Positions 4,985 through 10,337 of a DNA stretch of 10,337 nucleotides are shown here, one piece after another; position 1 is the first letter of the stretch, and the number at the start of each line of letters is the position of its first letter. Below the pieces are notes generated by a model. The model saw only the letters and a list, made by a program, of their open reading frames with translations. It was not told the origin of the DNA and did not search any database. The stretch is from JALYSX01 sp036510515. Its GTDB lineage: Bacteria > Vulcanimicrobiota > Vulcanimicrobiia > Vulcanimicrobiales > Vulcanimicrobiaceae. Position numbers and translations under genes: made by a program. The DNA lies in NCBI GenBank assembly GCA_036510515.1, contig DATCDS010000112.1, positions 1-10,337 of the forward strand, in the 5' to 3' direction.

Positions 4985-5338
4985 ATGCCGCTCTTTAAGG
5001 GAGTACTCGGATGGCTCGGGCTCGAGCGTCCGGCGCCCGGCATCGGCCTGCGTCCGCACGGCGAATTCGAGTTGACGTGCGGTGCGGACGAAGCGCACGC
5101 GCGCTGTATCGACGCGCTGGTCAACGTCGCCGGTGCAAACGTTCAATCCGACGACGGCACGAGCATCGAGGCCGGCTTCGGCATCGTCAACAGCGAACGC
5201 TTGCGCATCGGGCTGCAGCCCATCGACGATGCAACGACGCGCGTTCGCATCGAAGCCTTCTATCCCGCGCGCCTCGCGCCGTCCCCCCGCTCGATGGCCA
5301 TCGATGCGCTCGTCAAAGCGCTGCGGCCACGCGATTAG
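4985..5338 (+). CDS. Conserved-looking small cytosolic protein, function unknown (117 aa)
   Basis: The frame from ATG 4985 has strong GC third-position bias and a plausible globular composition: MPLFKGVLGWLGLERPAPG, then strand-like GLRPHGEFELTC, a helix-like DEAHARCIDALVNVAG, then alternating strands (SIEAGFGIVNSE, RLRIGLQPI, TRVRIEAFYP) and a C-terminal helix SMAIDALVKAL. This strand-helix-strands-helix order could fit a small START/SRPBCC-like or similar alpha/beta domain, but that is inference from pattern only. There is no signal peptide, membrane segment or known catalytic motif. The ribosome site is poor. Its TAG (5336-5338) overlaps the TAA of serS (5337-5335) on the opposite strand. 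A long Arg-rich frame opposite it is judged a shadow. Confidence 0.7.
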   Translation: MPLFKGVLGWLGLERPAPGIGLRPHGEFELTCGADEAHARCIDALVNVAGANVQSDDGTSIEAGFGIVNSERLRIGLQPIDDATTRVRIEAFYPARLAPSPRSMAIDALVKALRPRD

Positions 5339-6618
5339 CCGATGACGTCGACGCCGAGATAAGGTTGTAGGACGGGGGGGACGCGGATGCTCCCGTCGGC
5401 ATTCTGATAGTTCTCGAGAACTGCAACCATCGTACGTCCGATCGCCAGCCCCGAACCGTTGAGCGTATGCGCGAGCTCGGGTTTGGTGCCGGCATCGCGC
5501 CGAACGCGGAGGTTGGCGCGACGCGCTTGGAAGTCGGTGCAGTTCGAACACGACGAGATCTCGCGGTACGATTTCGAGCTGGGCACCCAGACTTCGAGAT
5601 CGTACGTTTTGGCGGCATTGAAGCCGACGTCGCCGGCGCACAGACTCGCAACGCGATAGGGAAGTTCGAGTTCGCGCAACAGGCCTTCGGCGTGGCCGAG
5701 TAGCGTTTCGAGCGCGTCGAACGACGCCTCGGGCGCGGTCACCCAAACGAGCTCGACCTTTTCGAATTGATGCTGGCGAATCAAGCCGCGCGTATCTTTG
5801 CCCGCAGCGCCGGCCTCCTTGCGAAAGCATGCGGAGAAGGCGGCATACTTGCGAGGCAAGCTCGCGAGATCGAGAATCTCTTCGCCGTGCAGGGCGGTCA
5901 GCGGCACCTCAGCGGTCGGAATCATGAACAGGTCGGCGTCCCGATCTTGAAACATCGCATCGGAAAATTTCGTGAGTTGCCCGGTCGACCACATCGTCGC
6001 GCGCGAGACTAGCAGCGGCGGAGCGACCTCGAGGTAGCCGTTGCGGTTGGCTCGATCCAGAAAGAACTGCGCGAGCGCGCGAGAGAGGCGCGCGCCTTGG
6101 CCCATCAAGATCGAGAAGCGGCTGCCCGAGAGTTTGACGGCCCGTTCGAAATCGAGCAGGCCCAACGCTTCGCCCAATTCCCAGTGCGGTTTTGGCTCGA
6201 AATCGAAGGCCGTCGGCCGGCCCCAGGTGCGCACGACGACGTTGTCGCTTTCCGAGTGCCCGTCGGGAACGCCGTCGTCAAGCAGGTTGGCCGTTTGTTC
6301 GAGCAACGCGCGTAACGGCGACTGCGCGGCCTCGGGCGCGAGCGCGTTGGCGCGCTCTTCGAATCGATCGACCGTGCTCGCAAGCTCGTCGAGCTTGGGT
6401 TTGAGCTCGCGCGCCGCAGCCGCTTTGTCTGAGGCTTTTGCGATTTCGCCGGAGAGCGCGTTCTTTTCGGCCTTGGCGGCTTGCGCGCCGGAGAGCGCCG
6501 AGCGGTAGTCCGCATCCAGACGCAGAATCTCGTCGACGAACGCCGAATCTTGCCCGCGACGAAGCGCCGACCGGCGAACGCGATCTGGATCGCGACGAAC
6601 CACCACGATATCGAGCAT
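5335..6618 (-). CDS. serS: Seryl-tRNA synthetase
   Basis: SerRS charges tRNA-Ser with serine using ATP, and also charges tRNA-Sec where present. The 427-aa protein matches the usual bacterial length. Residues about 25-110 form the charged helical N-terminal arm (coiled coil) that grips the long variable arm of tRNA-Ser. The class II core follows: a PTAEVPLTALH segment, motif 2 FRKEAG...RGLIRQHQFEKVE with R266, and motif 3 GSGLAIGRTMVAVLENYQ with R395, which binds ATP. The C-terminus VPPVLQPYLG is typical. ATG 6618 is chosen because it gives the family's usual MLDI...RRDPDRVR start; an in-frame ATG at 6633 would add five residues. The ribosome site is weak (GGCGG six bases before). It is divergent from moeA with overlapping start codons and convergent with the 117-aa gene through overlapping stops. 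Confidence 0.97.
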   Translation of the reverse strand: MLDIVVVRRDPDRVRRSALRRGQDSAFVDEILRLDADYRSALSGAQAAKAEKNALSGEIAKASDKAAAARELKPKLDELASTVDRFEERANALAPEAAQSPLRALLEQTANLLDDGVPDGHSESDNVVVRTWGRPTAFDFEPKPHWELGEALGLLDFERAVKLSGSRFSILMGQGARLSRALAQFFLDRANRNGYLEVAPPLLVSRATMWSTGQLTKFSDAMFQDRDADLFMIPTAEVPLTALHGEEILDLASLPRKYAAFSACFRKEAGAAGKDTRGLIRQHQFEKVELVWVTAPEASFDALETLLGHAEGLLRELELPYRVASLCAGDVGFNAAKTYDLEVWVPSSKSYREISSCSNCTDFQARRANLRVRRDAGTKPELAHTLNGSGLAIGRTMVAVLENYQNADGSIRVPPVLQPYLGVDVIG

Positions 6619-7897
6619 GAAGAACCGCCGCATTATGCAGCCTGCAAACCCTCTCCTACCGTTTGGCTTCCGGACCGAGCAACTGCTCGCGCCGGCGCAA
6701 GCCCTGGCCGTCTTTGCTGCATCGGCGCGGCTCGCGCCGCCGCGCGTCGAACGCGTCGCGCTCGACGAAGCCTTCGATCGCGTTCTCGCAGCGAACGTGC
6801 GGGCCGATCGCGCGTATCCCGATGCCGCGCGCTCGACGATGGACGGCTACGCGCTCGCGTCGTCGCAAACGCCTGGACGTCTGCAGGTGGCCGGCGAGGT
6901 GCTCATGGGCGCGACCTGGGGCGGCGCGCTCGCGCCCCGAACCTGCGTGGCGATTCCGACCGGGGGCGTCCTGCCCGAGGGCACCGATGCGGTGGTACCG
7001 ATCGAAGACGCTCGCGCGGAAGGCGGCTGGATCGACGTGCCCGCGGCCGTGCCGCGCGGCGAGTTCGTGACGCCCTGCGGCAGCGATATGCGCGCGGACG
7101 AGACCGTTTTGCGCGTCGGGCGTCGCCTCGGCGCCCCGGAGTTGGGCGTTCTGGCGACCGTGGGCGCGGTCGAGGTGGAGGTTTTCGCAAAGCCGCGCAT
7201 CGCCGTGATCTCAACCGGGGACGAGTTGGTCGATGCGGCCGGCCTTCCGGGACCGGGGCAGATCCGAGATTCGAATCGCCACGCGATCGCCGCTTCGCTG
7301 CGCGCGATGGGCGTGGTTCCCGTCATCCGACCGATCGTTTCGGATACTCCCGGCGCGTTGGAAGACGCGCTGCGGACGTCGCTGGCAACTTGCGACGGTG
7401 CCGTGCTCTCGGGCGGCTCGTCGGTGGGTCCGCGGGATCGAACCCCCGGTGCGATCGCCGCTCTGGGCCTGCCGGGCGTCCTCGTTCACGGGTTGCGCGT
7501 GCGACCCGGAAAGCCGACCGTGCTGGCGGCCATCGGGGGCAAGCCGGTGATCGGCCTGCCCGGGAATCCGACCTCCGCGCTGATGATTCTCGAGGCGGTC
7601 GCCGCGCCGATCGTCGCCGCGCTGACCGGTGCCGCGCCGGCGCAAGCGGCCGAAGTCTGCGCCGTCGCCGCCGCCGAAATCGTCGGGCGCGAAGGCTGGA
7701 CCGCTTATCTGCCGGTTGCCCTTGAGAATGAAGGCGGACGCCTCCTGGCGCATCCCCTCACCTTGCGTTCCGCGCACGTGAGCCTGCCGGCTCGGGCGGC
7801 GGGGTACGTAATCGTCGGGGAACGCCCCGATCGAATCGACGTGGGCCAACCGGCGCGCGTCCGACGATTCTTGTCCGGAGGAGACCGCACCGCGTGA
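6617..7897 (+). CDS. moeA: Molybdopterin molybdenumtransferase MoeA
   Basis: MoeA inserts molybdate into adenylylated molybdopterin, the last step of basic molybdenum cofactor synthesis, in the cytosol. The 426-aa sequence has the family landmarks in order: DEAFDRVLAANVRA near the N-terminus, STMDGYAL with D76, IPTGGVLPEGTDAVVPIED, GSDM, ISTGDELV with D202-E203, SGGSSVGPRD with D274 (usually GGVSVGxxD), GKPVIGLPGNPTSALM and a C-terminal beta domain (ARAAGYVIVGERP). The Asp/Glu residues correspond to conserved acidic residues of E. coli MoeA (D59, E188, D228). ATG 6617 overlaps the serS start codon. ATG 6635 is an in-frame alternative that would lose six residues; neither has a clear ribosome site. 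No other cofactor-synthesis gene is in the window. It opens a coupled run and its stop overlaps the next start (GTGA, 7894-7897). Confidence 0.94.
   Translation: MKNRRIMQPANPLLPFGFRTEQLLAPAQALAVFAASARLAPPRVERVALDEAFDRVLAANVRADRAYPDAARSTMDGYALASSQTPGRLQVAGEVLMGATWGGALAPRTCVAIPTGGVLPEGTDAVVPIEDARAEGGWIDVPAAVPRGEFVTPCGSDMRADETVLRVGRRLGAPELGVLATVGAVEVEVFAKPRIAVISTGDELVDAAGLPGPGQIRDSNRHAIAASLRAMGVVPVIRPIVSDTPGALEDALRTSLATCDGAVLSGGSSVGPRDRTPGAIAALGLPGVLVHGLRVRPGKPTVLAAIGGKPVIGLPGNPTSALMILEAVAAPIVAALTGAAPAQAAEVCAVAAAEIVGREGWTAYLPVALENEGGRLLAHPLTLRSAHVSLPARAAGYVIVGERPDRIDVGQPARVRRFLSGGDRTA
6632..6637 (-). promoter_or_regulatory. Possible -10 element for serS inside the start of moeA
   Basis: CATAAT on the minus strand (6637-6632), preceded by CTG, ends 13 bases before serS ATG 6618, so the leader would be only about 6 bases. 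There is no recognisable -35. It covers the alternative moeA ATG at 6635. Confidence 0.3.
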
Positions 7898-8991
7898 TTC
7901 GTCCCGCCCAATCGATCCAAGCGCTGCCCGCCGCGACCCCGTTCATCGGCCCCGAGCGGTTGATGCGCGAATTGGGCCTAGGCGAGTTCGTGCGCCTGGG
8001 TGCCAACGAGAGCCCGTTTGGCCCGTCGCCGCCGGCGGTGGCCGCGATGTGCGAGCAGATGGACCGTCTGTCGTGGTACGGCGATCCGGATTCGTTGGAC
8101 TTGCGCGACGCGCTCGCGGCCAAGCATCGCTGCTCGCCCGAGAACGTTTTGGTGGGATCGGGCATCGACGACGTGATGGGGCTGGCGGTGCGCGGTTGGG
8201 CCGGACCCGGAGCTCGCGCCGTCGCGCTGCGCGGCACCTATCCGACGTTTGCCTACCACGTGATCGGCTACGGCGGCACGATGGATTGCGTGGACTATCT
8301 TCCCGACGGCACTCCCGATCTCGACGGATTGATCGCGCGCGCCCGCGATGTCAAACCATCGATCGTCTATCTGGCCAATCCCGATAACCCCAGCGGCGCG
8401 TTCGTGTCGGCCGGAGAGATCCGGCGGCTGTACGACGCCTTGCCCGACGACGCGCTGTTCGTGCTCGACGAGGCGTACGCCGATTTCGTCGGCGACGACG
8501 AGTTGCTGCCGAGCACCTTCGACGACCGGTTGTTTCGGGTGCGCACCTTCTCCAAAGCCTACGGCATGGCGGGCGCGCGCGTCGGCTACGTCCTCACGAC
8601 GCCGGCCAACATCGCCACGCTGCACAAAATTCGCCTGCAATACGGCGTCAATCGTAACGCGCAGATCGGCGCGCTGGCCTCGCTGCGCGACGACTCCTTC
8701 AAACGCTACGTCGTCGAAGAGACCGCGTGCGGGCGCCGGGAATACGCCGCCCTCGCGCGAGAGCTGGGGCTTTCGTCGCTGCCGTCGCGTACCAACTTCG
8801 TCTGCATCGACGTCGGCAACGCCGAACGAGCGACGCGTATCGTCGAGGACCTGATCCAGCGCGGCGTCTGGATCCGTAAGCCCGGCGCTGCGCCGCTGGA
8901 TCGCTGCATTCGCGTCAGCGTCGGCGATGCACCGATGCGCGCGGCGTTCGCACGGGCCTTTCGCAGCGTGCTCGCCGAGGTTCGCGCGTGA
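7894..8991 (+). CDS. hisC: Histidinol-phosphate aminotransferase family (PLP class I/II)
   Basis: The 365-aa enzyme has HisC length and motifs. RLGANESPFGPSP is the substrate-side N-terminal motif, and GSGIDDVM binds the cofactor phosphate. NPDNPSG carries the Asn that contacts PLP, D192 lies in DEAYADF and K221 in TFSKAYGMAGARVGY is the Schiff-base lysine. CIRVSVG (R340) binds the substrate carboxylate. HisC moves the amino group from glutamate to imidazole-acetol phosphate in histidine synthesis. Relatives without other his genes nearby often act on aromatic amino acids, and none lies here, so the substrate is less sure than the family. The canonical RYPDPDS segment reads WYGDPDS. The start is GTG 7894, with GGAGGAG at 7877-7883 and a 4-bp GTGA overlap with moeA, implying translational coupling. 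Confidence 0.88.
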   Translation: MIRPAQSIQALPAATPFIGPERLMRELGLGEFVRLGANESPFGPSPPAVAAMCEQMDRLSWYGDPDSLDLRDALAAKHRCSPENVLVGSGIDDVMGLAVRGWAGPGARAVALRGTYPTFAYHVIGYGGTMDCVDYLPDGTPDLDGLIARARDVKPSIVYLANPDNPSGAFVSAGEIRRLYDALPDDALFVLDEAYADFVGDDELLPSTFDDRLFRVRTFSKAYGMAGARVGYVLTTPANIATLHKIRLQYGVNRNAQIGALASLRDDSFKRYVVEETACGRREYAALARELGLSSLPSRTNFVCIDVGNAERATRIVEDLIQRGVWIRKPGAAPLDRCIRVSVGDAPMRAAFARAFRSVLAEVRA

Positions 8992-9719
8992 GCGAACGCT
9001 TTGCCATCCTGTCGGATATCCACGGCAACCTGGAGTCGCTGCAGTGCGCGCTAGCGTTGATCGAGCCCGACGAGAAGATCCTCTGCCTTGGCGACATCGT
9101 CGGCTACGGACCCAACCCCAACGAATGTGTGGCCATCGTGCGCGAGCGCGCGACGGCGTCGGTGCTGGGCAATCACGACCTAGCCGCGGTGGAGAACTTC
9201 GGCGTCGAATTCTTCAACGATGCGGCGCGTGCGGCCATCGCTTGGACGCAAGGAGTGATCGAACCGGACAACCGCGCCTGGCTCAACGCACTCTCGTACG
9301 AGCTGCGCTTTCCGGCGTTTCTGTTGGTCCACGGCGCGCCCAAGCATTATTTCGAATATATCCTCGACAAGCGCGCGGCGGCGCGCGCGTTCGAAGCCAC
9401 CGACGCGCCGCTGATCTTCGTGGGGCATACCCACATCGCCGAATACTATTGCTTGGAAGACCAGGACACGATCTCGCACAAACACATGCAGCACGGCGGC
9501 GAACTGATCCTCGAAGAAGGCAAACGCTATATCGTCGACGTCGGCAGCGTAGGTCAGCCGCGGGATCTCAACCCGCAGGCGTCGTTCGTGCGGTACCGTC
9601 CCGACGATCGGCTCGTCCAATGGATTCGCTACGACTACCCGATTTCGCAAGTGCAGGAGAAGATGCACGAAGAGCATTTGCCGGAATATCTGGCGACGCG
9701 CCTGGAGGCCGGACGATGA
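8988..9719 (+). CDS. Calcineurin-like metallophosphoesterase (YfcE/MJ0936-type)
   Basis: The 243-aa cytosolic protein carries all metal-binding motifs of the family: D10-x-H12 in SDIHGN, G35-D36 in LGDIVGYGPNP, G61-N62-H63-D64, H115 in VHGAP and G146-H147-T148-H149. Two metal ions, commonly Mn or Fe, would be held here to cleave phosphate mono- or diesters. The ...VGYGPNPNECV and CVD-VGS type region (YIVDVGSVGQPRD) match a subgroup often annotated as serine/threonine phosphatase or diadenosine-tetraphosphatase related, but the true substrate cannot be read from sequence. The start is GTG 8988, giving a 4-bp GTGA overlap with the aminotransferase stop. Its TGA overlaps the next ATG (ATGA, 9716-9719). 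It is thus in the moeA run and probably made from the same transcript. Confidence 0.9.
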   Translation: MSERFAILSDIHGNLESLQCALALIEPDEKILCLGDIVGYGPNPNECVAIVRERATASVLGNHDLAAVENFGVEFFNDAARAAIAWTQGVIEPDNRAWLNALSYELRFPAFLLVHGAPKHYFEYILDKRAAARAFEATDAPLIFVGHTHIAEYYCLEDQDTISHKHMQHGGELILEEGKRYIVDVGSVGQPRDLNPQASFVRYRPDDRLVQWIRYDYPISQVQEKMHEEHLPEYLATRLEAGR

Positions 9720-10174
9720 GCGACTCGGCCGGCGTGCCGATTGACGACGGGAACTGCTTTGCATGCGGACCCGAGAATCCGATCGGGATGCACCTGCACT
9801 TCGAAGCCGACCCGGAGATGGGCGGCGTCGTTTCGCACGTGCTGCTCGCGCCGCAGTTCCAAGGTTGGCGCGGGATCGCGCACGGGGGCATCGCGATGTC
9901 GCTGCTCGACGAGGCGATGGCGCACGCCGCCGGCGCCGCGGGTTATCGCGGCGTCACCGCTAGCCTTGCGACGCGCTTTCGCAAACCCGTCCCGCTGGAC
10001 CAAGCCTTGGTCGTACGCGGACGCGTCGGCGAGTCGCGACGTAACGTGGTCTTCTTGTACGCGACGGTGACCGATGCCGACGGCACGCTGCTGCTCGAAG
10101 GCGAAGGCAAGTTCGTTTCCATGGGTTCGATCGATGCCGCCATCGATCGCCGCAATCCCGGGAACGCGGGCTAG
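9716..10174 (+). CDS. Hotdog-fold thioesterase (PaaI/4HBT-like)
   Basis: This 152-aa protein has the N-terminal CFACGPENPIGMHLHF motif and the core GWRGIAHGGIAMSLLDEAMAHAA typical of PaaI-type acyl-CoA thioesterases. The HGG and the acidic residue of LLDEAM lie at the active site between two subunits. The usual ATRFRKPVPL and VRGRVGESRRNVVFLYATVTDADG strands follow. It would hydrolyse acyl-CoA thioesters in the cytosol, with unknown chain preference. ATG 9716 is chosen because GGAGG (9704-9708) lies 7 bases upstream and because the ATG overlaps the preceding TGA (ATGA). The frame is open far upstream (to 8927), but that part is antisense-like Arg-rich sequence within the neighbouring genes. 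smpB follows after 6 bases if its GTG start is used. Confidence 0.9.
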   Translation: MSDSAGVPIDDGNCFACGPENPIGMHLHFEADPEMGGVVSHVLLAPQFQGWRGIAHGGIAMSLLDEAMAHAAGAAGYRGVTASLATRFRKPVPLDQALVVRGRVGESRRNVVFLYATVTDADGTLLLEGEGKFVSMGSIDAAIDRRNPGNAG

Positions 10175-10180
10175 CGCGTC

Positions 10181-10337
10181 GTGGCGAAAATGAAACAGCA
10201 GCGCGCGCAGGCCAGCGCGAAGGAAAAACTTGCCAACTCGCCCGCATACGACAACCGCCGCGCGCGTCACGAATACTTTATCTTGGAATCGCTCGAAGCC
10301 GGATTGAGCCTGACCGGAACCGAGGTCAAAGCGATTC
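10181..10337 (+). CDS. smpB: SsrA-binding protein SmpB, 5' part (3' end outside window)
   Basis: SmpB binds tmRNA and brings it to stalled ribosomes in trans-translation. The 52 codons present include the signature start of the family, YDNRRARHEYFILES followed by LEAGLSLTGTEVKAI, which is the N-terminal strand of the SmpB beta-barrel (typically N-R-x-A-x-H-x-Y-x-I-x-E...G-x-x-L-x-G-T-E-V-K). The gene is cut at 10337. GTG 10181 lies 6 bases after the thioesterase stop; ATG 10190, in frame, is an alternative. Neither has a clear ribosome site, suggesting coupling to the upstream gene. The residues before the core are Lys/Gln/Arg-rich, as is common for SmpB. No ssrA gene is visible within the window. 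Confidence 0.95.
   Translation, partial: MAKMKQQRAQASAKEKLANSPAYDNRRARHEYFILESLEAGLSLTGTEVKAI

Noticed and set aside
4868..5830. 320-aa Arg-rich minus-strand frame
   Set aside because: It covers the 117-aa gene in antisense and serS in another frame. It is very Arg-rich with no domain pattern.
6481..7725. 414-aa plus-strand frame over moeA
   Set aside because: Out-of-frame shadow of moeA with extreme Arg content.
8927..9715. Upstream extension of the thioesterase frame by 263 codons
   Set aside because: The extension is a shadow of the aminotransferase end and the phosphoesterase. The ribosome site and ATGA overlap place the start at 9716.

Overview
The window is a compact, GC-rich bacterial chromosome segment with housekeeping and cell-envelope genes. 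I see no transposase, integrase, phage gene or CRISPR array. GC-rich third codon positions, many 4-bp gene overlaps, a large secreted lipoprotein carrying Vgb-type 'AAGPDGNLWFTE' propeller repeats and a short lone c-type cytochrome would fit a little-studied soil or environmental lineage such as Eremiobacterota/WPS-2. That placement is a low-confidence guess from general resemblance, not from a marker-gene comparison.

Layout, left to right. 1-138 is the 3' end of an unrecognised plus-strand gene. 228-2090 (+) is a lipoprotein with two predicted beta-propellers in series, a tectonin-like six-blade part and a virginiamycin-B-lyase-like seven-blade part. 2091-2350 is mostly non-coding, with an imperfect inverted repeat and a 31-codon ORF that has a good ribosome site. 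2351-2440 (+) is tRNA-Ser(UGA). 2449-3651 (-) is a PLP-dependent trans-sulfuration enzyme (cystathionine gamma-synthase/lyase family). Its leader has a good promoter, a 14-codon ORF, a stem-loop and an intrinsic terminator directly before the ribosome site, which is an attenuation-type layout. 3892-4464 (+) is a membrane-anchored monoheme cytochrome c, convergent with a secreted small protein of unknown function at 4470-4898 (-). 4985-5338 (+) is a 117-aa protein of unknown function. Its stop overlaps the stop of serS, 5335-6618 (-).

serS is divergent from moeA (6617-7897, +) and their start codons overlap or nearly touch, so each promoter must lie in or against the other gene's coding sequence. 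moeA opens a tightly coupled plus-strand run: moeA, a histidinol-phosphate-type aminotransferase, a metallophosphoesterase and a hotdog-fold thioesterase. These are joined by GTGA, GTGA and ATGA overlaps. After a 6-bp gap comes smpB, which is cut by the window end.

The genes do not form one obvious pathway. They cover translation (tRNA-Ser, SerS, SmpB), molybdenum cofactor synthesis, amino-acid metabolism and the envelope. No clearly new multi-gene system is visible. The most interesting leads are the attenuator-like leader of the trans-sulfuration gene, the double-propeller lipoprotein, and the extreme packing of serS between overlapping neighbours at both ends.
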